Positions 10,489 through 21,130 are shown, counted from the stretch's first letter. The stretch: DNA of 64,000 bases from Panopea generosa (GCA_029582155.1 CM055911.1:50510062-50574061); one strand, 5' to 3'. The notes: a model not told the origin generated them from the letters alone. Translations and numbers: made by a program.

Positions 10489-13400
10489 TATATAATAATA
10501 ATAAATTATCTCGTTTAAAATTACGTATTTTGAGACATATTTAATTTTGATTTCGATTTGATCCGTCATACTGGTTTGCATATTGTATAATTTATTTCAT
10601 CTTAAAAAAAAGTCAGAATGGTCGTCAAGCAGTATTGAAGTGCTGTCTATTTTTCGTTTCAAGTTTATCTCTCTGATTAGAACAACGTTTTGTCACGTTT
10701 TGGTAGATTTAATATACCAAACTATTCGGATTACATTCATGTATAATAACTAGATGCTTTGTACCCATTTTAAATTAATTATATTTTTGAGACATTTACA
10801 ACACTTTTTCCTGATCTACTATATAGAGCAGATGGTCCATGTCAAACAGAGACGGCGTTCGTCTTTGTTTCGTGAATTTTCATACAATATTAAGAAAATT
10901 ATCTGCAAAAATATTACGTGAAGTGGGCACTTTCCTTCCGGTCTTTACACCACTCTATGCTATGCTCTTAGGTCAGGTGGATTCGTCCCGTATCGAGGTA
11001 GCCACATACAGACCGGTGTTTAGATAACGAACTTTAAAGGTGTTAACATAATGAAAAAATCTATATAAACTGTTTATTTATATCTATACTGTATAATTTT
11101 TGAAAATTGAAATAGCACATATTCACATAGTTATATTCATATAAACACATGAAACACATAAAAAATAATTAAATAAAGAGGGTGGAAGTGGGCGGATGGG
11201 GCATAATTTTTTTTTTTCATAATCGATACTGCCGCCTGTGTGAATCATGAGTGTCAAAATTGTAAAAAAGCACATTTACTTACGTAAATACAATTACTTG
11301 TGTCGTGGCAGTTTCATAATCGATTGTAGCAGTGCCCTTTACGGTCATATCTCCAGAAGTCACAGTGGCAAACTGAAAGTTCGTGGTAGGCGACGTCACA
11401 ACGAATGAATTGACGGTGCCGCCTCCTGTTTCTGCGGCGACTACCGTTATCACCGCACCGGAAGTTGCGCCTTCAGCGATTGAATTTGGTGCAGTTCCGG
11501 TTCCGGCGGAAAAAGTAACAACGCATGCTGGTTTGGGGGGAAAGAAAAATATTTAAATGGTAGTATGTCAGGGTTTTATTGGTGTCTTTTTTTTCTTCAA
11601 ACTTATAAATTGTTAAAAAGCATTGCTTTCCAATAAACCACGCATAAATATGCTTACTGAGTCCTTATTTTTATAAGGCTGTCTACTCAATAATGGCAAA
11701 ACAATACATTGGAATTCGGAATCTCCAAGCTTAACCTAATAGTCGGGGCCGTTTAGCTCAGATGGCAACGCGTCTGATTATCAATCCAGGGGTCGGGAGT
11801 TCGAATCCCCGCTCGGCAACAGTCTCCGTAATGATTGATGAACGACATTGTGTCTCATTATCATTCGTCTCTCACCTCTGATTCAAGTGGGAAAGTTATC
11901 AGTTACTTACAGAGATTGGGTGTCCTTGAGTACTGGTTAATCCCAGGAAACAGTTTTTAGGTTATCTGATTGTCTGTTAGCCCACGATGGCATAAAAATG
12001 ACACTAGATATTCAATCAATTCATTTAATTATTCTTATAGTGGCGCAATATGGTGCAGTATAGTGAGAGAACTGTGCCTTTTTTAGAAAAGTACCGAACT
12101 TGGCACAAACATAGTACAAGTCAACTAGTTATTTTAAGACCGAGCCATTCAAAATGGCGATAAAATCAAAGATGACCCAATAAGTGTCCAAGTTAGATAA
12201 AAATACTTGTTCGGCTAAAAATAGAATTTGCATTTTAGAATGTACCAAATGAATGACGTGACTCCAATTTAATTTCGATTTGATCCACCATTTTGGTTAC
12301 AATTTATTTAATTCATGTATAAGCCCACTGTAATGTTCTTTATTGTGTGGGCGTTAATATAACACAAGAGTCAGCAGTGTGTATATGATGTTTACTACTA
12401 AAGGCTAAAACTAAGAACTAACTATACATGCTATCAAAGTGACACATGCAGAGAGTCTAATGACTGACAGATAGAGAGGCGGAGCTAATGATTATCAATA
12501 GAGCATTATATTGCACCCACCATTGATTTTTGTTCTTTATTCTATAGTAAATAAAAATAGTTTGATGGCTTATCATTCATAGAAAGACCCAAATGAAAGA
12601 AGTGAAAGTTACATTGTATTGTTTGTCTTGATGAGAATACTAGGGGTCATGTGTCATATAAGAGGTTTTTTCTGTTCAGTGTGTACGCTGTTGGCAGAGT
12701 GAAAGTAGACTTCCGAAATTATGTATTCATATATGTTTCCAAGCATCAATGATTTTTTTTCACAATTCAAACATGACAATGCTTTCAAAATATTTAGAAT
12801 ACATCAATAATGGCATTCAAATTAAACAATGAGCATTAAAAATAAGGAAAATGCATTAACATTATCTCCGAGTAGACGGAAAGGAAGATTAAGCCTAAAA
12901 CTGTAGTACCGAACCTTTAAACTAATAAACGGAACTTGTTGTTTACCAATAACGTCTCACAATAGAATTGCGCCATTTTTATAACGATTTAGTTTTGAAT
13001 ATTTTTAAAATTGTTCGCACATGTTGTGATTTCTTGCTGCAGACGCTTGCATAGCATATACTGCAACAAGACATTACTGGTGTTTAACTATTACTTTTAA
13101 TGTATTTTAACAGACGGGTGTATTATAGAGTATTTGTGGACGTATTTCTTTATGAAAACACCCAGGGGTGTCACTAAACAAACAAGCTTGTCAACATAGA
13201 TGTAAATATTATGCATTTTTATAAGCGGATACATTCCGTCTACAGACAAAATACTTTAAATGGTTTGTGGATTTGATTTTTACCATGGACATCATGGATA
13301 TTGTTTTATATAGAATATAGAGCAAAAATCAAATGTGGAGTTAGACCTAAAAATGTCACTGTACGTGGCGTCATGTCTCTTTGAAATAAACAACACCACT

Positions 13401-15053
13401 GTAGTTTAATTAATGCACCATAAATGTGAATCGCTAATTTGACCAGAGTTTATTTATGTTTATATTCCAGCGAAATCGTTGATGTCGCATTAAATTTTAT
13501 CTTTATTTTATTTAAAAGAAAATGCCAATGTGTTCCCACACCTAATTGAGAAAATGCTAGACGTACTTGTATACATGACAGTATTGTATGTTGATATTGT
13601 TTTGATATTTGTCAATAATATTTTATGTTATAAAGAACATGTAATAAAAAAAATATAAAAAGGAAATCCGTGAATATTGCACTATGATAGGAAAAAATAG
13701 CATAATAGTAAATGTGTTTTTTGGAAAAAGCATGATTTCAATTGCATATAAATAAATTAATTAATAAATAAATAAATATAATTTGGAAAAAAAAATAATC
13801 CATTAAATATGGCATTTTGAAAAACAACAGAAAGCTGTTTGAATCATTTTTGTTAAATTGTTATTTGTTATATTGCATCATTCAAAACATTTTGTCTCGA
13901 GAAAACGAAAACAAAAATACCATTTTCTGTACATTTTATGACCGTTTTCCCGCAACACTTTATATTTCACATTGTTAGGATTTTAATTTAATTTAATGGT
14001 TAACTAAGAGATTCTTTAATGTTTTAATTTTCGATTTTTTGTTTAAAACTTTGTATCAGAAGGTCATATTTACAAATAAATTCATTTGACATACGCTTAT
14101 CAGTATACGGATACAGCTGGTTGGTATACGTTTATCAGTATACGGATACAGCTGACTGAGTAGTCCTAATGAGTAAACAAAATTAACAATATTTCTGTAT
14201 TCAAGACTTCGCCATAAGTAAAAATGCAACAAAAGATCCAGAACTGCCACCTTTTCTGGCGTAACAACTACATGCGATGCAAGATTCCCTTTTACGTGTC
14301 AAAATGAGTAATTCTTTTTACATGTTTTGAAATGAACCGCATACACTGGTTACGAGGTGTTTTTTTTAAAAAAATGACTTATACAAATACATTATTAATT
14401 AAAATAAGAAATATCAAAATATTATTTGAGAAAATATAAAGTTTGTGAGCTTTGCCTATGAAATGAATGTTTGCTTTGTATTTAGATAATGCAGAAGTAC
14501 CTTTTGTCGATATTATTGTATGCACTTTTTGTAATATTAATGGTTTTTAACATTATGTTTGATTTTTTTAAAAGTTAACATTGTCGTAATTTGTGATCGC
14601 ATTAATCATTATTATAACTAGAGCACAAAATGACCTACGCATGCACCGAATCGTTTTGCCGTAAAACACCGATCATTCATTTGTTCAATTCATTTACTCC
14701 GATATCGGAACCCATCCCCTATACTATTCCATTTGGTATTTCCCTCTTACAGGGTGACACCAAACATTTCGTTTTAAACTACATGCAGGCAATGTGACAT
14801 TAAATGAAATGAGAGAAAAAGCAACAAACAAACAGAAATACCATAATTAAAATAAAAAGAATTAAAATAAATGTCAACTTAAATATATATATACTAAAGA
14901 AATAACAAATAAGCGTTTAAAATGTATGATAGAATTGTATTAAAAACGATATATCAAAAAAGATAAAAAGTAATAAATGCACTTACATATATTACCAAAT
15001 GCCGCTACAAACGTTAAAGCCACCAAAAGCCCTCGAATTTCGGATTTTGCCAT
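7209..15053 (-). CDS. Compact secreted/membrane-anchored cadherin-repeat protein (six exons)
   Basis: Exons on the minus strand are 15053-14987, 11527-11284, 10278-10157, 9169-9092, 7731-7606 and 7345-7209. They total 774 nt (257 residues plus stop) with continuous phase and GT/AG junctions. Residues 1-22 are a signal peptide. Residues 24-128 form a cadherin-like domain with IAEG (39-42), IDYE (91-94) and DINDKTPVL (123-131), which match Ca-binding motifs of the family. Residues 130-232 form a second domain with ATDADG (153-158) but no closing DxND. Residues 237-257 are hydrophobic, with no cytoplasmic tail; TPSGAP just before could hold a GPI attachment site. Only one cysteine (residue 24) is present. 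The exons are visibly GC-richer than the introns. By family knowledge, a calcium-dependent adhesion or matrix role is likely; the exact function is unknown. The alternative is a fragment of a larger cadherin, but the start and stop both look genuine. Confidence 0.8.
7411..7560. repeat. (GA)n microsatellite in intron 5
   Basis: GA tract with two interruptions (GGCAGGCAGGCAG and GGTAGGCAGGCTGACAG). It lies only about 45 bp from the donor of exon 5. Arg/Glu frames across it are artefacts. Confidence 0.95.
7606..7731 (-). CDS. Exon 5, cadherin-like gene
   Basis: 126 nt, acceptor CCATTTCAG, donor GTATGT. It encodes GGNTGTMFAISTAGVITVD and GGYALEVTATDSG, with the F-x-I-x-x-x-G-x-I-x-V strand typical of cadherin repeats. 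Confidence 0.88.
7905..8280. repeat. Head-to-head pair of CCAAT/CRE-bearing repeats
   Basis: The left arm (about 7905-8045) reads GATCCGTTACATAGCAAT, CGTTGATTGGTCAGTTG and AGACGTCAAAG. The right arm (8095-8275) is a reverse copy with TGTGACGTCATCC and CCAATCAGCTCGC, ending in TCTGTAGAC. Together they form an imperfect palindrome of about 370 bp within intron 4 of the cadherin-like gene. Confidence 0.65.
8515..8960. repeat. 56-bp minisatellite
   Basis: About eight copies of a unit containing GGTAATTTCACTGCTGTCAA, TCATTATATA and GTGTGGTGAGATATCAAT. The first copies are shorter. It lies in intron 4. Confidence 0.85.
9092..9169 (-). CDS. Exon 4, cadherin-like gene
   Basis: 78 nt, acceptor TTATATTACAG, donor GTACGT (less usual). 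It encodes TTVGTVTATDADGTAANNVI and SAYAI; ATDADG is the mid-domain calcium motif. Confidence 0.85.
9338..9493 (-). mobile_element. tRNA-derived SINE (family A)
   Basis: Matches the copy at 3848: CTTAGACAAATCAC, AAGTCTTCCTGGGGAGAACC and CTCAAGGACACC, then a degraded tRNA-like end GAGGATCGAACCC. It lies in intron 3. Confidence 0.65.
9955..10130 (-). mobile_element. SINE, tRNA-Ser/Leu-type head (family C)
   Basis: Reverse copy. The right end holds the tRNA-like head (CTCGAACCTATGACCTTAGC, then GCGCCTTAAACCATTTGGCC on the plus strand). The body ACTGGCAAACTTTCC and AGAATGAATCTGAGTTGAAC is shared with 44640-44790. It ends about 25 bp from exon 3. Confidence 0.65.
10157..10278 (-). CDS. Exon 3, cadherin-like gene
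   Basis: 122 nt, acceptor TTTCTTTACAG, donor GTAAGT. It encodes the end of domain 1 with TVSITDINDKTPVLATITF, the inter-repeat calcium motif, and the start of domain 2. Confidence 0.88.
10360..10830. repeat. Dispersed ~470-bp repeat, split by an (AT)n tract
   Basis: Shares GATTTCGATTTGATCCGTCA, GTCGTCAAGCAGTATTGAAG, TGCTGTCTATTTTT and AGACATTTACA in order with 43690-44160, 54855-55210 and 55195-55640. The tract TATATA... at 10448-10487 is an insertion. It lies in intron 2. Confidence 0.7.
11284..11527 (-). CDS. Exon 2, cadherin-like gene
   Basis: 244 nt between acceptor ...AAACCAG and donor GTAAGT. It encodes most of the first cadherin-like domain, from CVVTFSAGTG to TTQVIVF, including IAEG and IDYE. 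Confidence 0.85.
11746..12028 (+). mobile_element. Full-length tRNA-derived SINE (family B)
   Basis: The tRNA-like head GCCGTTTAGCTCAGATGGC carries an A box, and GGGAGTTCGAATCCCC is a B box. The body CTCACCTCTGATTCAAGTGG and GAGTACTGGTTAATCCCAGG follows, then GATGGCATAAAAATGAC and the tail ATATTCAATCAATTC. Other copies: 19480-19690 (reverse), 30820-31012, 32830-32937, 53060-53332. The head is too divergent for a working tRNA gene. Confidence 0.82.
12029..12888. other. Intron 1 DNA, no recognised feature
   Basis: AT-rich. The words TTAATTTCGATTTGATCCAC near 12270 resemble part of the 470-bp repeat at 10360. Confidence 0.4.
14987..15053 (-). CDS. Exon 1, cadherin-like gene (signal peptide)
   Basis: ATG at 15053-15051 encodes MAKSEIRGLLVALTFVAAFG then NI, a typical signal peptide. 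The exon is 67 nt and ends in phase 1 before GTAAGT. A near-copy lies at 18576-18642. Confidence 0.85.
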
Positions 15054-15152
15054 CGCTTAACATAGAAATACACCACAATCAAATACCAAACTTTTCCTAC
15101 TGATAGACTTGGTTGGAGATCTGCAGTGGCCGTTTCCAACAAATACTACCAA

Positions 15153-15159
15153 TTTTATA
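15153..15159 (-). promoter_or_regulatory. TATA box, cadherin-like gene, promoter copy 1
   Basis: TTTTATA on the plus strand is TATAAAA on the minus strand, about 100 bp before the ATG at 15053. The flanking sequence GTATAAAATTGGTAGT is conserved in the second copy at 18767-18773. This is the only core-promoter motif seen there. Confidence 0.5.
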
Positions 15160-15659
15160 CGCATGTTTGTTTGTTCGTTGTCAGGCAGCCACAAACTAGA
15201 TCGTTTTAAACAATCTTATTTTTTTTTCATTTCTTTTGTTAAGTTTTGAAGTCAAAACAAAAATTAGCTGATTCATATGTATTGACAATATAGGCGTATC
15301 CAAACAGTACCGGTAATTTTCCATTGGCGACATGCGTTATTATTTCTACCACGGTTGCTACAACTTGACGTGTTAATAGCACATACCCAGCGTTAGACAT
15401 CGTCATCCTTCGGTTTACGAAAATTGGCGATGTCTTCCGAACGACTATTGTCAGTCTCAAAAGGTGCATGAGCAGACACGAAATAATATTTCCTGTGCTT
15501 CACTGAGTCATGAAATGCGTGCTGAGACGCGCACCAGTCGTAATCCAAGTTGCTTATTTTATGCAATTCAGCCGTTTCAGTACAACCATTGATTGGATGG
15601 TTAATTGAATATTTAGCGTCATATTATGCCACTATGGGCTTACAAACGATCAGTTCATG

Positions 15660-16210
15660 AATCATCATACAGGTAAAAAACAACCTGAAAGCAAGCAGCC
15701 TTGACTGTAATGGTTTTAAAGAGATGGGGTACAAATCATATTTGTTTAAATTGTTATATACATATGCATTCTTTTACATTTGCGTCAGTCATTTACATAC
15801 TTTTGTATTTGTTCGACATGATGTATCATCAGATTTATATCATTTTCTGCTGAAAATTCGGTTGTCATTCATTTCTTTAGTGTATTCAATAATAGCGCTG
15901 CACAAGCATTGCTTCTTGATGAATGGGTCTATCATTAATCTACGCAAGATTTCGTGGTGTAAAACTGGAGGGTTTCTAATCGTCGAATATCGAGTTTCGA
16001 GGAAACTTTCTCTTCTTTTTAAGGGTAAATATAAACATTCTTATCAAATTGCCATTTAAAACAAATTAATCAACATTGAAATTGAGAATACCCAATGCTT
16101 ATTTTACCTCTTAATTTCAATTTCAGTGCTTTACTAAAACATAATTTCAGTACTTTACTCAAAAACCTCAATGCTTAAAACCCCGAAATAGTGCTTAGCT
16201 GGAGCACTGG
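15660..16210. other. Spacer between the duplicated segments, no gene supported
   Basis: A 111-codon plus-strand frame at 15724-16059 has a random, hydrophobic AT-driven composition and no splice or family evidence, so it is not called. Confidence 0.4.
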
Positions 16211-16212
16211 AT

Positions 16213-16405
16213 CCTCCGTCGCCGAGTGGTCTAGGGCATATTTCAAGATCACTTACCTCTTACCGCGCTAATGTCCTTGGTTCGAGTCCCGTATGCTAAA
16301 AATAGCTTTATGTGAGAAAGTTCGACAGTTACTTGTGGAAGGTGATTCTACTCAGATTCATCCTAAGGTCTTCCTAAAACAATAAAACTTGACATGCCAT
16401 ATATT
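16213..16405 (+). mobile_element. SINE with tRNA-Ser/Leu-type head (family C)
   Basis: The head CCGTCGCCGAGTGGTCTAGG with an A box, then TTGGTTCGAGTCCCG as B box, resembles class-II tRNA (Ser/Leu). The body is GTGAGAAAGTTCGACAGTTA and CAGATTCATCCTAAGGTC. It abuts the left end of duplication copy 2 (about 16410). Confidence 0.78.
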
Positions 16406-17126
16406 AAGCCTAAAAATGAAGTGCCGAAACCTTTAAATTAATAAATGGAACAATAACGTCTCACTACAGAATTGCGCTGTTTTTATTACGATTTGGTTTG
16501 GAATATTTTAGAATGGTTCGCACAGGTCGAGTAATTTCTTGCTGCAGACGAGTGTCGAGCAAGGACTTGCAAAGCATAGACTGCAACAAGACATTACTGG
16601 TGTTAAACTATTACTTTTCATATATTTTAACAGACGGGTGAAATATAGAGTATTTGTGGATGTTTTTCTTAAAAAGAAAACACTCAGGTGTGTCACTAAA
16701 CTGACTTTTCAAAAAAACAAACTGGTCAAAATAGATCTAACAATTATGTATTTTCGTGAGCGGATACATTCCCTCTACGAATAAAATACTTTTAAAAGTT
16801 TGTGGATTTGATTTTTACCATGGACATCATGGCTATTGTTTAATATAGAATTTAGAGCAAACATCAAATGTGCAGTTAAACCTAAATACGTCACTGGGCG
16901 TGGTGTCATGCCTATTTGGAAAAAAAACAACACTGTGGTTTATTTAACCATTCATGTGAAGCGAAAACATTTGCTAATTTGACCAAAACAGTGTGTGTAT
17001 ATTTTTATATATCAAAATCAAATTTATTTTCCGTTAGAGTCAAAATAAAAACTCTTCAGGTTTGGACATCCTTGTAAACTACATGTATATGGATTCCAGC
17101 GAAATCGTTGATGTCCCGCATTAAAA

Positions 17127-17618
17127 GACGAGGTTCAAGAAGCCCCAGTAATGGCTCTGTAAAATACTTAATTTTCATTAAAGTTTGGTGTATTAATTGT
17201 ACTTTTTTCTTTTAAAGTATGTATGGAAAATACTAATTTCTCCTAAACTTTGAACTTTGTCCTATTTTTTGCATTTAGATAGTTTTTTTTCTATTATGAA
17301 GACATTCTTGCCATACAAAGATATTTATTCTGATAATTGTTAAGTACAATCTGAATAAAATGTGTAAATATTTCCTTGTGGCAAAAGTGCTTCCACATGA
17401 AATATTTACATAAATTGGTGGAAAGTTAAGCATTTTCGCTGTTATGTACACTTTAGTGATTATTTGATTAGGCGAAAAATGTAAAACTGAAAAAACAAAA
17501 TTTACATTTTTTAAAAGAATAAAGTATAACTAAATAGAAAACATAAATTTTGCCAAAAAATAAGGTTTAATTTTATATAATTAAACATGGCTATTTTGGG
17601 AGGTTCGTGAATCTCGTC
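17127..17618. mobile_element. 492-bp element with terminal inverted repeats
   Basis: Present in copy 2 and absent at the matching site of copy 1 (about 13490). The ends are GACGAGGTTCAAGAAGCC and, inverted, GACGAGATTCACGAACCT: 18-bp inverted repeats with four mismatches. It has no ORF, so it is a non-autonomous DNA element. Confidence 0.7.
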
Positions 17619-18575
17619 ATTTTATCTATATTTTATCTAAAATAAAATGCCAATGTGTTCTTAGAGATGAAGTCAATAGCTTCGATTAGGTCAGTGCGTG
17701 AACGCCACCTAATGTCAGCACATTGACAAAATTCCGGGTGTACAGGTATGCATGACAGTATTGTATTTAAATGTGTTTTAATATTTGTCAATAGTATTTA
17801 CAATACGTATGTTGAAACTGTTTTAATATTTGTCAATAGTATTTTATGTGATAAAGAACATGTATAAAAGAAATATAAAAAGGGAATCCGTAAATATTGC
17901 ACTATGATAGGAAAAAATAGCATACATGTAATAGTGAATGTGTTTTTGAAAAAAAAAATGATTTCGATTGAATATAAATAAATCAATAAATAAATAAAAC
18001 CAGATCTAATTTGAATAAAAAAAACATTAAATATGGCATTATGAAAACGATAGAAACTTGTTTGAATTATTTTTGTTTAATTGTAATTTGTTATATTGTA
18101 ATATTCAAATCATTTTGTATAGAGAAAATGAAAACAAAAATGCCATTTTCTGCACATTTTTAACTTTATGTTTAAACTTTTTTTAAAAAGAAATTGTATA
18201 TGGTTAAAATTTCTGATCTCTTTAATCATTATTACAATTAGCTCAAAGATCACAAAATGACCTACGCATGCACCGAATCATCTTGCCGTAAAACAGCGAT
18301 CATTCATTTGTTCAATTCATTTATTCCGATATCGGAACTCACTTGCTGTATATATTCCATGCCGTATTCCCTCATTACATGCAGGCAATGTAACATTAAA
18401 TATATGAAATAGGAAAAAAATACTATAATTAAAAAAACTAATTAAGTTCAAATAAATATCAACTTAAAAATATATATATATTAAAGAAATAACAAATACG
18501 GGAGTAAAATATATAACATAATTTATATTAAAAAAGATGTAATAAAAAAATAAAAATAAAAATAAATGTACTTAC

Positions 18576-18642
18576 ATATATTACTAAATGCCGCTACAAA
18601 CGTTAAAGCCGCCAACAACCCTCGAATTTCGGAGTTTGACAT
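18576..18642 (-). CDS. Duplicate exon 1 (alternative signal-peptide exon)
   Basis: ATG at 18642-18640 encodes MSNSEIRGLLAALTFVAAFS then NI. It is 67 nt, ends in phase 1 before GTAAGT, and differs from exon 1 at four residues. No matching copies of exons 2-6 exist beside it. It can only work by splicing over copy 1 to exon 2 at 11527, which would replace the signal peptide with a very similar one. Keeping an open frame and a donor suggests it is recent or used; otherwise it is an orphan exon. Upstream exons 2-6 between 15053 and 18576 were looked for and not seen. Confidence 0.6.
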
Positions 18643-18766
18643 GATTGTTTAACAAGTTTGCTCAGTTTCAGACCAAGAAAAATACACCACAATGAAATAC
18701 CAAACTTTTCCGCCTTATAGCCTCGGTTGGAGATCTGCAGTGGCCGTTTCCAAGAAAAACTACCAA

Positions 18767-18773
18767 TTTTATA
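18767..18773 (-). promoter_or_regulatory. TATA box, promoter copy 2
   Basis: TTTTATA on the plus strand (TATAAAA on minus), about 125 bp before the ATG at 18642, in the same context as 15153-15159. Confidence 0.45.
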
Positions 18774-19067
18774 CACATGTTTGTTCGTTGTCAGGCAGCC
18801 GAAAACTGGATCGTTTCAAACAATCTTTTTTTGAGTTCTTTTGTAATGTTTTGAAGTCAAAACAAAAATTAGCTGAGTCATTTGTATTCATAATTTAAGC
18901 GTATCCGAATACCATGGGTAATTTTCCTTTGGCAACATGCGTTATTATTTTACCTGGTTGCTACCAACTGACGTGTCAATCGCACATACCCAGTGTTAGT
19001 CATCGTCATCCTTCGGTTTACACAAATTGGCGATGTCTTCCGAATTACTATATTGTCTCGAAGGGTG

Positions 19068-19144
19068 CCATTCGGACCACCTCGCCAATTATTCTTATTA
19101 TCTAATACCGAAGAAAAGCGGAATTGGCCGAGTATGTACGATTG
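19068..19144. mobile_element. 77-bp insertion with 8-bp target-site duplication
   Basis: Flanked by GAAGGGTG (19060-19067) and AAAGGGTG (19145-19152). Copy 1 of the duplication has a single AAAAGGTG at about 15460, the empty site. A second copy of the element lies at 4373-4442. Eight-base duplications suit hAT-type transposition, but the termini do not show a classic hAT end. Confidence 0.65.
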
Positions 19145-19479
19145 AAAGGGTGCATGAGCAGACACGAAATAATATTTCTTGTGCTTCACTGTGTCATGAA
19201 AAAGTTTAGTTTATAAACTATTATTTATTATAAACAATAACATGAATAATAACAATACAATTATATTTATTTATAGCGCAAATGGACTATGCTATAAGTT
19301 TTAACAACTTTAATACGGAGTGTTACGCGCACCAGTCGTAATTTCAAGTCGCCTTTTTATGCAATTCAGCCGTTTCAGTGAAACCATTGATTGGATGGTT
19401 GATTGAATATTTAACGTCATATTATGCCACCAAGGGCTAACAAACGATCAGTTTACCACTCTTCCTTGGGATCCTAGAA

Positions 19480-19690
19480 TGTTTACAAGTACTCGAGCCG
19501 TGACACTCATCTCCGCAAGTAACTAATTACGTTCCTACTTGAATTAGCGGTGAGAGACGAATGACAGTTTTACACAATGTCGTATAAAAATTATCAAGGA
19601 AACTATGGCATGGCGGGGATTCGAACTCACGACCTCTGGATTGATTGTCAGACGTGCTACCGACTGAGCCAACTCGGGTCCGGTGATAAA
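19480..19690 (-). mobile_element. tRNA-derived SINE (family B), reverse
   Basis: The tRNA-like head is at the right (GGGGATTCGAACTCACGACC, then CCGACTGAGCCAACTCGGG on the plus strand). The body matches 11746-12028 in reverse. Confidence 0.78.
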
Positions 19691-20259
19691 CAGAGAACAC
19701 TCTATGCAAATTAGTTCGTTTGTTTGATATATATTAGTTCTTTGCCAGCTTAGTAAAATTATCAATTGACAAAATGACTGTTTAACATACATGTTAGTAA
19801 TTAAAAGAAAATGTTTCTTTTTATACTTTTTTTAAGCTTTTATTGCTGGACGTATTAAAGTTTTGGCCAATATTCAATTACTCTTAATTTGATAACTTTC
19901 TAGTAAATAAAGGGTATACGTCAATACATAAGCATTATTTTGTGCACACTGCATACAGGAAAAGTCTGGATTAACAGCGTGTTTGTGTTACTTGCCAATA
20001 AACTCACTTTAACATGTCTTCTTTCTTGTCAATATTTCTTGTCAAATACGTGTTTAACAAAGCTAAATTGTCGTATCTGGACGAATATTAGAATCATTCC
20101 AAAAAAGAGTAAGATACCTGTTAATGCATGAATGCATGTTTATACCACGCTAATAGTGCATGAATAATGTTGCGTAGTCACTTCGTTGGTGTGTCTGATG
20201 TTGTATTGACAACCGGGCAAGATATCGAATCAGTTACGTATCCTAAAAATAACAATACC

Positions 20260-20431
20260 GGCCAATTAATTTCTAGATTATCATCCAATTTTTTTTTAAA
20301 ACGGGGAGGGCGGGAGGCTTTTATTTATTTTTTTTTTCTATTTTTTTTTTAATTAAATAAAAAGGGTCGGGCGGCATGAAAATTAGGGGGCGGGCGGGGG
20401 TGATAATCTAGCAATTTATTTATTATGGCCT
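20260..20431. mobile_element. MITE, GGCCATAATAAATTAAT family
   Basis: Ends GGCCAATTAATTTCTAGATT and, inverted, AAGGCCATAATAAATAAATT. Inside are G-rich GGGGAGGGCGGGAGG and GGGGGCGGGCGGGGG blocks. Copies at 34647-34857 and 39271-39497. Confidence 0.7.
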
Positions 20432-20738
20432 TATATGTGATAGCAACTATATTTTAAACATTTATTACCAAATACATATAGCAAATGTGTATTGTTGCAC
20501 TCTTTTGTAAATTAGTATCTTGTTCATCTTGTAACACTTTTAATAAATTGATTTGCAGCATTCCATCTAGTCTGATTATGTGAATAGTTAATTGTCTTTA
20601 ACATTGTGTGATAGTCTCTTGTAATTCATATATTTGAATGGCTATGCACATATATTGTATGACATTGATATTATAATAATTGCGTTGAAATAAAGATTAA
20701 ACTACATGAAGTACAAACACGGTACTCATCACGCATCA

Positions 20739-20748
20739 TTCTTCTTCT

Positions 20749-20795
<47 letters not shown>

Positions 20796-20807
20796 TTCTT
20801 CTTCTTT
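20739..20807. repeat. (TTC)n microsatellite
   Basis: About 69 bp of TTC triplets with one CTC interruption. Confidence 0.95.
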
Positions 20808-20944
20808 TTCCGTAACTTCCAGCAATAAAATTTCGAATTATGATTATCATAGAAAGCCTCGTTTCCGAGGGAGGTTTACGGGCATTTGCATCAATGATTT
20901 ACATAGAAGTTCAGTGAGAAATTTTACATGCACTGGGTATGACT

Positions 20945-21130
20945 CGTCCTGTACACGGGTCAACGGCTTTAAATCCTCTGCTATCACACTACCTTGACGG
21001 AATAAGCTACTGTGGGAGTGCGTTTGAGAAAAAAAGGACTAAACCCCACCGGGAATCGATCCGAGGACCTGTGGGTCTTGGACCAAGCACGCTAATCACT
21101 AGACCACCCAAAGTTACTCGGGGTGGTGGG
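20945..21130 (-). mobile_element. tRNA-derived SINE, minus strand
   Basis: On the minus strand GGGTGGTCTAGTGATTAGCG is A-box-like and GGATCGATTCCCGGTGGGG is B-box-like. A body of about 110 bp follows. It is distinct from families A-D. Confidence 0.55.

Larger units (their letters stand above)
12889..15655. repeat. Segmental duplication, copy 1 (promoter and exon 1)
   Basis: From ATTAAGCCTAAAACTG at 12889 to CAAACGATCAGTTCATG near 15655 it aligns in order with 16410-19455. The match covers intron 1 sequence, exon 1, the TATA promoter and upstream DNA. About 600 bp around 13960-14560 have no counterpart in copy 2; a 40-bp tandem pair (TATACGGATACAGCTG) lies there at 14100-14157. Confidence 0.85.
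16410..19455. repeat. Segmental duplication, copy 2
   Basis: Aligns with 12889-15655. It differs by three insertions: 17127-17618 (492 bp with inverted ends), 19068-19144 (77 bp with 8-bp target duplication) and about 120 bp at 19203-19320. It keeps the TATA box and the 67-nt signal-peptide exon. Confidence 0.85.

Noticed and set aside
11746-11820. Functional tRNA gene
   Set aside because: A and B boxes are present but the anticodon and acceptor stems pair poorly, and a SINE body and tail follow directly.
15724-16059. 111-codon plus-strand frame
   Set aside because: AT-driven hydrophobic composition, no splice signals, no family resemblance, and it lies in spacer between duplicated segments.
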